Shown piece after piece: positions 1-9,165 of a stretch of 64,000 bases of DNA (position 1 is its first letter; each line of letters opens with the position of its first letter). The notes under the pieces were generated by a model. That model worked only from the letters and a program-made list of their open reading frames with translations, was not told the origin of the DNA and did no database searches. The DNA is from Stenotrophomonas indicatrix (GTDB lineage: Bacteria > Pseudomonadota > Gammaproteobacteria > Xanthomonadales > Xanthomonadaceae): the NCBI GenBank assembly GCA_041545745.1, contig CP168152.1:556001-620000 (forward strand), in the 5' to 3' direction. A program made the translations under genes and the position numbers.

Positions 1-465
1 CGCCAGCGCATCCCGACCACCACCTTCGGTGACTTCACCGTGACCTCGGCCTACACCCACGTACGCGACTACCGGCGCCCGACCGTGGTCGGTGGCCCGT
101 TGGTGGATTACGCCGGCAGCAACCTCGGCGCCACCCTGCCGAAGAACAAGGCCACCACCAGCCTGGACTGGAAGTACAGCGACTACACCGCTGCGGTGAC
201 CTGGTACTACACCAGTGGCTACGACCAGAAGGCCAGCACCGCCGCCGCCGCGGTGCAGAGCCGTGTCGACGCCTACAACCAGTTCGATCTGTACCTGGGC
301 TACAGCGGCATCGAGAACCTGACCGTGTATGCCAAGGTGCAGAACCTGGGTGACAAGACGCCGCCGTACGACGCCTCGTTCCCGGGCATCCGTGCGCCGT
401 ACGACTTCAGCCAGTACGACCTGCGTGGCCGCTACTTCACGCTGGGCTTCGACTACCGCTTCTGA
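1..465 (+). CDS. TonB-dependent outer-membrane receptor, C-terminal fragment
   Basis: Partial gene, open at the left edge of the window; 154 residues are visible. The segment alternates short polar turns with aromatic-rich beta strands. It has the late-barrel segment (asn-leu-thr-val-tyr, then lys-val-gln-asn-leu-gly-asp) that precedes the last strands of TonB-dependent receptors. It ends in a terminal strand finishing Tyr-Arg-Phe, the C-terminal aromatic signature used for BAM-mediated insertion. The role would be energised uptake of a siderophore or other large substrate across the outer membrane. The plug domain and TonB box are outside the window, so substrate cannot be inferred. A secreted peptidase gene follows 64 bp downstream on the same strand. 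Confidence 0.85.
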   Translation, partial: RQRIPTTTFGDFTVTSAYTHVRDYRRPTVVGGPLVDYAGSNLGATLPKNKATTSLDWKYSDYTAAVTWYYTSGYDQKASTAAAAVQSRVDAYNQFDLYLGYSGIENLTVYAKVQNLGDKTPPYDASFPGIRAPYDFSQYDLRGRYFTLGFDYRF

Positions 466-529
466 TCCACCCGCCGCGGCCGGCCACCCTGTGTGGCCGG
501 CCGTGTTGCCATGTTCCAGGGGAGTCACC

Positions 530-3124
530 GTGTCCTTCCACCGCCGTGCCGTTTTCCCGTTGTTGCTCGCCGTCGCCACCGCCATATCGTTGCCGCCTGC
601 GGTACATGCGCAGAGCGCCTATTTCTTCCCGCAGACCACCGATGCCGCGGCATTCGATACCGCCATTCCCACGCCGGAGCAGTTCCTCGGCTATCCGATC
701 GGCAGCCGCTACACCCGCCATGACCAGCTGGTGGCCTACTTCCAGGAGCTGGCCAAGCACTCGGACAAGATCAGCGTGCGCGAGATCGGCCGCAGCTATG
801 AGGGCCGACCGCTGCTGATCGCCACGGTCACTGCTGCAGGCAACCACGCGCGGCTGGAACAGATCCGCCAGCAGCACGCGACCCTGGCCGACCCGGCGCA
901 GCCGCGCAGCGCTGCCGGTGACAGCCCGGTGGTGGTGTGGCTGGGCTACAGCGTGCACGGCAACGAGACTTCCAGCGGCGAAGCGGCGATGCTGACCGCC
1001 TACTACCTGGTGGCCAACCGCAGCGCGGAAACGCAGCAGTGGCTGCAGCAGGCAGTGGTGCTGTTCGACCCGGCGCAGAATCCCGACGGCCGCGATCGCG
1101 CCGCCAACTGGCACAACGCCTGGGCGTCCGATCCGGCCTCGGCCGACCCGGCCGACAAGGAGCACGTCGAGCCGTTCCCGCAGGGCCGCACCAACCACTA
1201 CTTCACCGATCTCAACCGCGATTGGCTGGCGCTGACCCAGCAGGATTCACGGCCGAAGGTGGCACAGTTCCACCAGTGGTACCCGAACGTGCAGATCGAC
1301 TTCCACGAGATGGGCAAGGACAGCACGTACTACTTCGAGCCCTCGCCGAAGAGCATGCATAGTCCGTTGATCCCGGCGGCGTCGTACGAGTTCAACAAGA
1401 CCCTGGCCAAGTACCACGCCCAGGCACTCGATACGCTGGGTTCGCTGTACTACACCGGTGAGAACTTCGACAATTTCTCGCCGGTGTACGGCTCGACCTA
1501 TCCGGATTTCCACGGCGCGGTTGGTGTCACCGTCGAACAGGCCAGTTCGCGTGGTCGCGTGCAGGAATCGGTGAATGGCCTGCTGACGTTCCCGTTCACC
1601 ATCCGCAACCAGGTTGCCACCGGCTTGGGCACGGTGCGTGGTGCGGTGACCGAGCGCAGCGCGCTGTTCGATCTGCAGAAGAGTTTCTTCCAGAGCGCGC
1701 TGAAGCAGGCCGCGCAGCAGCCGGTGAAGAGCTTCGTATTCGGCGACGCGCATGATCCGGCATTGACCCGACGCCTGCTGGAACTGCTGTTGCTGCACAG
1801 GATTGAAGTGCATGCGCTGGATCGCGCTGTCACCGTAGATGGACAGCGTTTCGAAGCGGGCAACGCCTATGTGGTGCCGGTGCAGCAGGCGCAGTTCCGC
1901 CTGGTCCATTCGATCTTCGCCGAGACCCCGCCGATCAAGGGCGACGTGTTCTACGGCAGCACCAGCTATGCGATCGCCCCGGCCTACGGCGTGGCCGCTG
2001 CCGGCAGCCGCAGCCGCATCGACGGCGGCGCCCGCGTGCTCGAGGTTCCCGCAGCACAGGGCGGGGTGATCGGCGGTGAAGCGGGCTTCGCTTATGTAAT
2101 CGACTGGCGCGACTACAACGCGAGCCGCGCACTGGCCGGCCTGCAGGCCAAGGGCTTGTCCACGCGTGCCACCTTCCAGCCGTTCACCGCCAGCACCGCA
2201 CAGGGTGACGTGGCCTTTGCCGGTGGCAGCATCGTGGTACCGGTCGCCGGGCAGCCACTGCAGGGCGCGGCGCTGCAGGAGGCGGTCGCCGCCGCAGCGC
2301 GGGCAGCCGGCGTGCAGGTGCATGCCCTGGCCAGCGGTCGCAGCCGCGATGGCATCGACCTTGGCAGTGATGGCGTCAAGGCACTACGCAAGCCAGCCGT
2401 TGCGCTGGTGATGGGCGAGGGCGTGGCCGCCACCGAAATCGGTTCGGCCTGGTTCCTGCTCGACCAGCAGCTTCGCTTGCCGGCCAGCAAGCTGGACCCC
2501 CAGCAGCTGGGCAAGGTATCGCTGGACCGTTACACCACGATCGTGCTCTCCGGCGGCACCTACACGGGCATCGACGCAACCGCAGTAGCGGCACTGAAGC
2601 GCTGGATCCAGGCCGGTGGATCACTGGTCACCTATGGCACTGCCTCGAAATGGGCGATCGAACAGAAGCTCGCCGACGGCGAGAAGCTGGGCAAGGACGA
2701 GGACGCGGGAGACACCGCGCGCCGCGCTTTCGGCGACCAGCGCGATATCGCCGCCATCGAGCGTGTCAGCGGCAACATCCTCAGCGCCGACGTCGACCCC
2801 AGCCATCCTTTGGCATTCGGCGTGCCACGCCGGCAGCTGGCGATCAACAAGGAGAACACGGTCATCCTGCAGCCGAGCGCGAACGGGTTTTCCACGGTGG
2901 TGCGGATCGATGACACGCCACGGGTGAACGGGTATCTGTCCGAACGCAACCGCAGTCGCGTGGCTGGCAGCGCGTGGCTGCTGGTGTCGGCGCAGGGGCA
3001 GGGCAACGTGATCCTGTTTGCGGATGATCCGGCGCATCGCAAGTACTGGCATGGCACCGACCGGTTGCTGATCAATGCGATCTTCTTCGGGAATCTGGTG
3101 AATCCGAGTAAAGCGCGGGGTTGA
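530..3124 (+). CDS. Secreted M14-family zinc carboxypeptidase
   Basis: Protein of 864 residues. I chose the GTG at 530 because it has an AGGGGAG ribosome site five bases upstream and is followed by a typical signal peptide (hydrophobic core, then a Val-His-Ala-Gln cleavage region near residue 27). An open frame continues upstream but overlaps the preceding receptor gene. The M14 peptidase domain covers about residues 45-400. His143 and Glu146 in HGNE are the expected first zinc ligands, and His259 in DFHEMG fits the third. The long C-terminal part (about 450-864) resembles the glutamine-amidotransferase-like domain that large M14 peptidases of Xanthomonadaceae often carry. The likely role is periplasmic or extracellular trimming of peptides. 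The substrate is unknown. Confidence 0.85.
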   Translation: MSFHRRAVFPLLLAVATAISLPPAVHAQSAYFFPQTTDAAAFDTAIPTPEQFLGYPIGSRYTRHDQLVAYFQELAKHSDKISVREIGRSYEGRPLLIATVTAAGNHARLEQIRQQHATLADPAQPRSAAGDSPVVVWLGYSVHGNETSSGEAAMLTAYYLVANRSAETQQWLQQAVVLFDPAQNPDGRDRAANWHNAWASDPASADPADKEHVEPFPQGRTNHYFTDLNRDWLALTQQDSRPKVAQFHQWYPNVQIDFHEMGKDSTYYFEPSPKSMHSPLIPAASYEFNKTLAKYHAQALDTLGSLYYTGENFDNFSPVYGSTYPDFHGAVGVTVEQASSRGRVQESVNGLLTFPFTIRNQVATGLGTVRGAVTERSALFDLQKSFFQSALKQAAQQPVKSFVFGDAHDPALTRRLLELLLLHRIEVHALDRAVTVDGQRFEAGNAYVVPVQQAQFRLVHSIFAETPPIKGDVFYGSTSYAIAPAYGVAAAGSRSRIDGGARVLEVPAAQGGVIGGEAGFAYVIDWRDYNASRALAGLQAKGLSTRATFQPFTASTAQGDVAFAGGSIVVPVAGQPLQGAALQEAVAAAARAAGVQVHALASGRSRDGIDLGSDGVKALRKPAVALVMGEGVAATEIGSAWFLLDQQLRLPASKLDPQQLGKVSLDRYTTIVLSGGTYTGIDATAVAALKRWIQAGGSLVTYGTASKWAIEQKLADGEKLGKDEDAGDTARRAFGDQRDIAAIERVSGNILSADVDPSHPLAFGVPRRQLAINKENTVILQPSANGFSTVVRIDDTPRVNGYLSERNRSRVAGSAWLLVSAQGQGNVILFADDPAHRKYWHGTDRLLINAIFFGNLVNPSKARG

Positions 3125-3154
3125 GGCATTACGCCCCGAACTGACGCTGGGATT

Positions 3155-3258
3155 GGGAGGACGGATGGGCCGCGCAGGACACGCCGCAAGTACGTCCGTG
3201 TAGGCTCGTAGGCGCCATCCATGGCGCCTGCGGTCCTGCGCGGCCCATCCGTCCTCCC
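3155..3258. repeat. Structured hairpin repeat H1
   Basis: Perfect 26-bp inverted arms (3155-3180 and 3233-3258) enclose a 52-base core. The core begins ACGCCGCAAGTACGTCC and ends in an inner 18-bp palindrome, GGCGCCATCCATGGCGCC (3211-3228). The same core occurs in H2-H6, but the outer arms differ. It lies just past the peptidase stop, between convergent genes. Confidence 0.8.
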
Positions 3259-3422
3259 CAGACAGTTTCCTGCGGGCGCGGATGCATCAAGCCCAAGGCG
3301 GGAGCAAGGGCAAAAGCAAAAGCTGGAATTCCGGCTTTTCCATTTGTCTTTGAATTTGAGTTTGATCCTTCTTCTCCCGGCTTCCCGGCGGGACAAGTAG
3401 GCGCTGGAAATGTCTGAAGCGC

Positions 3423-3522
3423 TGGGGAGCGGGGTCGGCGCAAAACCGCAGGCGCCATGGATGGCGCCTACGAGCCCCCATGGATGGGTTTACGGCGTGT
3501 TTTGCGCCGACCCCGCTCCCCA
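3423..3522. repeat. Structured hairpin repeat H2
   Basis: Perfect 24-bp arms (3423-3446 and 3499-3522) enclose the H-family core in reverse orientation relative to H1. The arm sequence, which starts TGGGGAGCGGGGTCGG, is unrelated to the H1 arms although the cores are about 80% alike. H1 and H2 thus form an inverted pair about 370 bp long. The stretch between them (3260-3420) is A- and T-rich for this genome and holds no gene. It contains a weak AAAAGC...GCTTTT stem near 3319-3341. Confidence 0.8.
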
Positions 3523-3574
3523 ACGCCCACACAAAGCCCACCGCCAGCTCTCAAACCACCCGGCAGCCAGCAAC

Positions 3575-3604
3575 AAAAAAGGGACGACGCGTTAGCGTCG
3601 TCCC
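3575..3604 (-). terminator. Rho-independent terminator of rhlE
   Basis: On the minus strand a perfect 10-bp stem (3595-3604 with 3581-3590) and a 4-base loop are followed by six T residues (3580-3575). It lies about 50 bp past the rhlE stop codon. Confidence 0.85.
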
Positions 3605-3654
3605 CCGATAAGCAGCCCCCGCGCAGCGGGAGACGCCATCCCTGTCAGCTGGGA

Positions 3655-5076
<1,422 letters not shown>

Positions 5077-5103
5077 TGAGATTGCTCCAAGTGCAGTTAA
5101 CGC

Positions 5104-5119
5104 CTGTCCGAACGGACAG
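5104..5119. promoter_or_regulatory. Short inverted repeat upstream of rhlE
   Basis: CTGTCCG-AA-CGGACAG lies 27 bases before the rhlE start. It could be an operator or a 5' leader hairpin. The sequence alone does not say which. Confidence 0.35.
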
Positions 5120-5435
5120 ACGGGGGCAGATCAAACTGATCGGCTGACTCGGAGCGTTCCCGTGAACCGCGCTGCGAGAATTGGGTGCAGCCAACGCGAA
5201 GCGCAGGCTGGAATGCGTGACGAACGGCGTCGGAGTGGGGGCGGGCGATGGGGCGGACCCCGGTCGCCGGCGATCCCGGAGGGAAACGGACGGCCGCTGC
5301 AGACCCGCATAGTCTAGCGGAAGGATGAGACCTGACGCAAAACAGGCTGTTCAGGTTGGGGTTTCGGCAGGGCTGCGCCCTGCACCCGCCGAGGCCAAGG
5401 CAACGGCAACGGCAAAAGCCGGGTTCCTGTGGGAT

Positions 5436-5534
5436 GGCGGGGTGGGTCCGGTTGCGGGCGCCGCAAGTACGTCCCTGTAGGCTTGGCCGCGGCATCCATG
5501 CCGCGGACACCCCCGCAACCGGACCCACCCCGCC
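5436..5534. repeat. Structured hairpin repeat H4
   Basis: Perfect 23-bp arms (5436-5458 and 5512-5534) surround a core with CGCCGCAAGTACGTCC. The inner palindrome is CCGCGGCATCCATGCCGCGG: its stem differs from H1 but stays paired, and the central CATCCATG is kept. The arms match those of H5 at 55885-55986, 50 kb away. Confidence 0.8.
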
Positions 5535-5580
5535 TTCGACAGATCTCCGCAATCTGTCGGGATGGCATGGCCTGCTCTGG

Positions 5581-5695
5581 GTGGGTGTCGACCTTGGTCG
5601 ACACGGTAGATCCACGCCATGCGTGGATGCTCTTCGTTCAATTGTCGAAATATTCGATTTCGTTGGAGATTCATCCACGCATGGCGTGGATCTAC
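5581..5695. repeat. Cluster of three SMAG-type palindromes
   Basis: The first is a GTGG-headed hairpin with GTGTCGACC/GGTCGACAC stem (5581-5604). The second is GTAG plus ATCCACGC/GCGTGGAT (5606-5628). The third is a reverse copy of the second ending in CTAC (5673-5695). The GTAG head followed by a short hairpin is the hallmark of SMAG repeats of S. maltophilia. The last two form an inverted dimer. Confidence 0.75.
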
Positions 5696-5816
5696 CACCG
5701 TCATCGGGAAACTGTCGAGGGCGGGGCGGTATGGGGCTGCAGGACCGTTGGCGCCATGGATGGCGCCATCGAGCCCCCATGGTGAAGTGACCCCCAAAAG
5801 CTGGACAGTTGGGCGG

Positions 5817-6650
5817 TCAGGCGGCCAGCTTGGCCTGTTCCCGGTACTTTACCGGGCTCATGCCCTTCAACTTCAGCTTGATGCGGTCTTCGTTGTAGTA
5901 CCTGATGTACTCAACCAGGCCCGCTTCCAGGCTTTCGATACTGTCAAAGCTGTTCAGGTAGAAAAATTCCGACTTCAGTGTCCCGAAGAAACTCTCCATG
6001 GCCGCGTTGTCCAGGCAGTTGCCACGTCGGGACATGCTTTGTTTCAGGCCGCGCCTCTCGAGCTTGTGCCGGTAGTTCTCGTGCTGGTAGTGCCATCCCT
6101 GGTCAGAGTGGATCATCGGTCGATCTTCGGGTGAGAGCTTTTTGATCGCCTGATCCAGCATCTGACCCACCAGATCGAACACCGGCCGACGCTTCATCTG
6201 GTAGGCCACGATTTCGCCGTTGTAGAGGTCCATGATCGGCGAAAGATAGAGCTTCATGCCCTGCACTTTGAACTCGGTTACATCGGTCACCCACTTCTGG
6301 TTGGGAATTTCGGCTTCAAACTGACGGTCCAGTTCGTTGGGAACCACGACATTGGCTGTGCCCTTGAACGCGCGGTAGCGCTTGATGCGTACGCGCGACT
6401 GCAGGCCCAGCTCGGCCATCAGGCGCTGCACCCGCTTGTGGTTGATCGCCTCGCCCCGATTGGCCAGTTCCAGTGTTATGCGGCGGTAGCCATAGCGCCC
6501 TTGGCTTTCGTCGTAAATCGCGCGGATGCGCTCACGCAGTTCCACCTCGCCCTCATCAGGATGGGCCAAGGCATGAACCTGGTAATAGAACGTGCTGCGC
6601 GACAACTCGGCCGCCTCGAGCAAAAGCGGCAGGGAGTGGGCCTGCCTCAA
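5817..6650 (-). CDS. IS3-family transposase OrfB (DDE catalytic subunit)
   Basis: 277 residues from a TTG at 6650. An HTH_21-like N-terminal region, with the RYGYRRIT motif near residue 50, precedes an rve integrase core. The catalytic residues are visible as Asp in TDVTEF, Asp in HSDQGWHY, and Glu in NAAMESFFGTLKSE (the D,D-35-E pattern). This part is normally made as a fusion with OrfA by a -1 frameshift. The frame is open from the slippery site at 6713-6719 through the TTG, so a fused OrfAB protein can be produced. The independent TTG start is uncertain. Confidence 0.93.
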   Translation of the reverse strand: MRQAHSLPLLLEAAELSRSTFYYQVHALAHPDEGEVELRERIRAIYDESQGRYGYRRITLELANRGEAINHKRVQRLMAELGLQSRVRIKRYRAFKGTANVVVPNELDRQFEAEIPNQKWVTDVTEFKVQGMKLYLSPIMDLYNGEIVAYQMKRRPVFDLVGQMLDQAIKKLSPEDRPMIHSDQGWHYQHENYRHKLERRGLKQSMSRRGNCLDNAAMESFFGTLKSEFFYLNSFDSIESLEAGLVEYIRYYNEDRIKLKLKGMSPVKYREQAKLAA

Positions 6651-7168
6651 TCCTTGGACGGCTTGCGCTTTGTGCGCTGTGCCGCCTGCTCTTCCTGGAT
6701 CAAGGCATCGAGCTTTTTTAAGTAGGCCGTCTCCGCACGCAGGTAGGCTACTTCCTTAAGGAGCTCATCGCGGCTCATGTCCTCGGCTGGCTTGGACGAG
6801 CGGGTCTTCTTCATCGGCTTTGGGGGCGGTAATGGTGGCGGCGCCAACGCTTGGGCGCCACCGTCAGCATACAGCCGTTGCCATTGCCCCACCGCGCCGG
6901 CATCTCCGATCTGGAAATAGGTCGTGGCCTCGCGCCCAGACATCCCTTCTTGACGCATCTTTTCAAGGACATCCAGCTTGAACTGGAGATCGTAGGACCG
7001 GACTTTGCGGTGAAACCCACGCCAACCATGCAGCCGGTAGGTCGCTGCCCAACGCCGGACCGTCGAAAACTCCAGACCGTGGCGACGGGCCACCGCCTTG
7101 ACGGATGTGGAGGTCTTGCAGGCCTCCTTGGCGACCTGAAGTTTGAAGCGCGCGTCATACCTATTCAT
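6647..7168 (-). CDS. IS3-family transposase OrfA (helix-turn-helix subunit)
   Basis: 173 residues from the ATG at 7168, which has GAGGA four bases upstream. A TTG start ten codons earlier would lie in the terminal repeat and is less likely. Two helix-turn-helix segments are visible: about residues 14-40 (VKAVARRHGLEFSTVRRWAA) and about 55-90 (the GMSGREATTYFQIGD region). A leucine-rich coiled segment follows at about 130-160 (ELLKEVAYLRAETAYLKKL). It binds the terminal repeats and, alone, usually represses transposition. Its 3' end overlaps the OrfB start by 4 bp. Confidence 0.92.
   Translation of the reverse strand: MNRYDARFKLQVAKEACKTSTSVKAVARRHGLEFSTVRRWAATYRLHGWRGFHRKVRSYDLQFKLDVLEKMRQEGMSGREATTYFQIGDAGAVGQWQRLYADGGAQALAPPPLPPPKPMKKTRSSKPAEDMSRDELLKEVAYLRAETAYLKKLDALIQEEQAAQRTKRKPSKD
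6713..6719 (-). other. Programmed -1 frameshift site (A6G) of the IS
   Basis: On the minus strand the heptamer A-AAA-AAG sits exactly in the OrfA frame as TTA-AAA-AAG. A -1 slip leads into the OrfB frame, which is open from here on. This is the standard slippery site for IS150-type elements. Confidence 0.85.
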
Positions 7169-7392
7169 GAAATCCTCGGAGTTGGACGGGGTGTCCAACT
7201 TCCGGGGGTCACTTCATGGATGGGTTTACGGCGTGTCCTGCAGCCCCATACCGCCCCGCCCAACCCACAGAAAACCCAGAGCCGGCTGTTGCCGTTGCTT
7301 TCGCGGTTGCCTTGGCCGTTGCCTCTGCAGGTGCAGGGTGCAACCCTGCCGATCCCCCCTTACGGTAGGGTGGACCGATGCCGCGCTGCAGC

Positions 7393-7420
7393 TTGGCTGC
7401 ACCGGATATTTGATTACACT
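7393..7420 (+). promoter_or_regulatory. Possible sigma-70 promoter of fah-maiA
   Basis: TTGGCT (7393-7398), a 16-base spacer and TACACT (7415-7420) lie 35 bases before the fah start. Each box matches consensus at four of six positions. It is placed between composite element A and the gene. Confidence 0.3.
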
Positions 7421-7455
7421 TGAAACTTGTTTGCCCACGACTCCGGACACCCACC

Positions 7456-8445
7456 ATGAAGCTTGGTTCCTTGAAGGAAGGCGGCCGCGACGGCACCCTG
7501 ATCGTCGTCTCGCGTGACTTGCGTCACGGCGTACGCGCCACCGGCATCGCCGCCACCCTGCAGTTGGCCCTGGAGGACTGGAGCCATCTGGCTCCGCGCC
7601 TGAACGCTCTGTATGACTCGCTCAATGCCGGTGACGCCGATGGCGTGTTCGACCTGGACCCGCAGGCCCTGGCCGCGCCGATGCCGCGCGCCTATGAATT
7701 CGTTGATGGCAGCGCCTACCTGCCGCACGTCGAGCGCGTCCGTCGCGCCCGCGGCGCCGAGGTGCCGGAGAGCTTTTACAGCGATCCGCTGATGTACCAG
7801 GCCACCAGCGCCGGTTTCTACGGCCCGCGCGATGCGGTCAAGGTGGTCAGCGAGGACTATGGCATCGACCTGGAAGCGGAAATCGTGGTCATCACCGACG
7901 ACGTGCCGATGGCGGCTACGCCCGAACAGGCCGCTGGCCACATCCAGCTGGTCGGTCTGGTCAACGACGTCTCGCTGCGCAACCTGATCCCGGGCGAGCT
8001 GGCCAAGGGCTTCGGTTTCCTGCAGTCCAAGCCGCGCTCGGCGTTGTCGCCGGTGTTCGTCACCCCTGATGAGCTGGGCGCTGCATGGCAGGACAGCAAG
8101 GTGCACCTGCCGCTGCTGACCCACATCAACGATAAGTGGTTCGGTGCGCCGGAAGCGGGTGTCGATATGCAGTTCAACTTCGCCCAGCTGGTCGCGCACG
8201 CGGCGAAGACGCGGCCGCTCAGTGCCGGCACCATCGTTGGCTCGGGCACCATCGCCAACGAAGACACCAGCAAGGGCGCTTCGTGCTTCGCCGAACAGCG
8301 CGTGGTGGAAACCCTGCGCGACGGCAAGCCGAGCACGCCGTTCATGACCTTCGGCGACGTGGTCCGCATCGAGATGCTCGATGCCGCCGGCAACAGCATC
8401 TTCGGTGCGATCGAGCAGCGCATCGAACAGGCGGCCAAGCCCTGA
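7456..8445 (+). CDS. fah: Fumarylacetoacetate hydrolase family protein
   Basis: 329 residues from the ATG at 7456; an earlier in-frame start lies too close to the putative promoter. The C-terminal FAH catalytic domain occupies about residues 85-325. The acidic metal-binding segment (DLEAEIVVITDDV) and the SKPRSALSPVFV and GTIVGSGTIANED motifs are visible. It hydrolyses fumarylacetoacetate to fumarate and acetoacetate, the last step of tyrosine/homogentisate breakdown. Two bases after its stop lies the possible upstream start of maleylacetoacetate isomerase, the preceding enzyme of the same pathway, which supports this assignment over other FAH-fold enzymes. Homogentisate dioxygenase is not in the window. 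Confidence 0.87.
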   Translation: MKLGSLKEGGRDGTLIVVSRDLRHGVRATGIAATLQLALEDWSHLAPRLNALYDSLNAGDADGVFDLDPQALAAPMPRAYEFVDGSAYLPHVERVRRARGAEVPESFYSDPLMYQATSAGFYGPRDAVKVVSEDYGIDLEAEIVVITDDVPMAATPEQAAGHIQLVGLVNDVSLRNLIPGELAKGFGFLQSKPRSALSPVFVTPDELGAAWQDSKVHLPLLTHINDKWFGAPEAGVDMQFNFAQLVAHAAKTRPLSAGTIVGSGTIANEDTSKGASCFAEQRVVETLRDGKPSTPFMTFGDVVRIEMLDAAGNSIFGAIEQRIEQAAKP

Positions 8446-8459
8446 GCATGGAGGCGGCG

Positions 8460-9128
8460 ATGGAGATTCCGGTCGACGACGGCATCGTGCTGTACACCTA
8501 CTGGCGATCCAGTGCCGCCTACCGCGTGCGCATCGGCCTGGCCTTGAAAGGCCTGGCCTTCGAAGCACGACCGGTGCATCTGGTGCGCGAGGGCGGCGAG
8601 CAGCACCATGACGCCTACCGCGGGCTCAACCCGCAGCAGCTGGTGCCGACGCTGCTGCATGACGGGCACGTGCTGACCCAGTCGCTGGCGATCCTGGAGT
8701 ATCTGGAAGAGCGCTTCCCGCAGGTGCCGCTGCTGCCGGCCGATGCCGCTGGCCGCGCACGCGTGCGGGCGCTGGCGCAACTGGTGGCCTGCGACATCCA
8801 CCCGATCAACAACCTGCGGGTGATGCAGTACCTCGAGCGCGATCTGCAGTTGCCCGCCGATGCGCGCACGCAATGGACGCTGCACTGGATGGCCGAAGGC
8901 TTCGCGGCGATGGAGACGATGCTGGCCGCCAGCGCGGAGACCGGCACGTTCTGCCACGGTGACCGCCCGGGCCTGGCCGACATCTGCCTGTTGCCGCAGC
9001 TGTACAACGCGCACCGCTTCGGTCTGGATCTGGCGCCGTACCCCACATTGCGCCGGATCGAGACCGCCTGCCAGCAGCTGGACGCATTCACCGGAGCACG
9101 CCCGGAAAACCAGATCGACGCCGCCTGA
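8460..9128 (+). CDS. maiA: Maleylacetoacetate isomerase (zeta-class GST)
   Basis: 222 residues. I prefer the ATG at 8460 over the one at 8448 because GGAGG sits five bases upstream. The N-terminal thioredoxin fold holds the zeta-class active-site segment SSAAYRVRIGLALKG, with Ala where many zeta GSTs have Cys. The QLVPTL and QSLAILEYLEE glutathione-binding motifs follow, then an all-helical C-terminal domain. It isomerises maleylacetoacetate to fumarylacetoacetate, the substrate of the adjacent hydrolase, so the two form a two-gene operon for tyrosine catabolism. A SMAG palindrome follows directly. Confidence 0.93.
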   Translation: MEIPVDDGIVLYTYWRSSAAYRVRIGLALKGLAFEARPVHLVREGGEQHHDAYRGLNPQQLVPTLLHDGHVLTQSLAILEYLEERFPQVPLLPADAAGRARVRALAQLVACDIHPINNLRVMQYLERDLQLPADARTQWTLHWMAEGFAAMETMLAASAETGTFCHGDRPGLADICLLPQLYNAHRFGLDLAPYPTLRRIETACQQLDAFTGARPENQIDAA

Positions 9129-9142
9129 CGTGCCGCTATGCT

Positions 9143-9165
9143 CGCCGGGCATGGCCCGGCGCTAC
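9143..9165 (-). repeat. SMAG palindrome that overlaps the udgX stop
   Basis: GTAG followed by a CGCCGGGC/GCCCGGCG hairpin, minus orientation. The TAG of its GTAG head (9164-9162) is the stop codon of udgX. It lies between the convergent ends of maiA and udgX. Confidence 0.8.

Larger units (their letters stand above)
5783..7216 (-). mobile_element. IS3-family insertion sequence, probably IS150 subgroup
   Basis: The 1434-bp element has related termini, each beginning TGAAGTGACCCCC and continuing with AAG(C/T)TGGACA when read inward. It is flanked by the 3-bp direct repeat TGG (5780-5782 and 7217-7219), as expected for IS3-family target duplication. It encodes two overlapping frames with an A6G slippery site between them. 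Both frames and both ends are intact, so it looks competent to move. It lies inside hairpin H3 and so disrupts no gene. Confidence 0.92.
5719..7261. repeat. Structured hairpin repeat H3, split by the IS3-family element
   Basis: The arms (5719-5745 and 7235-7261) are a perfect 27-bp inverted repeat now separated by the insertion sequence. Joining the flanks across the 3-bp duplication restores a core nearly identical to that of H2, which shows that the IS landed in a pre-existing hairpin. Confidence 0.8.
5364..7352. repeat. Composite inverted repeat element A (interrupted by the IS)
   Basis: With the 1434-bp IS and one 3-bp duplication removed, this is an about 550-bp unit whose two ends mirror each other. 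From each end inward it has a cap hairpin with 7-bp stem (5367-5383; 7333-7349), a tract of GGCAAC-like hexamers, an AAGCCGG/TTCCTGTGGG segment, and then a large hairpin (H4 on the left, H3 on the right). The middle (5538-5715) holds GACAGAT/ATCTGTC and SMAG hairpins. Element B at 55806-56339 has the same plan. No gene is present apart from those in the IS. Confidence 0.7.

Noticed and set aside
5392..5425. GGCAAC-type hexamer tracts considered as a CRISPR or protein-coding repeat
   Set aside because: Units are too short, are not separated by unique spacers, and have no open frame; they are a fixed part of the composite elements.
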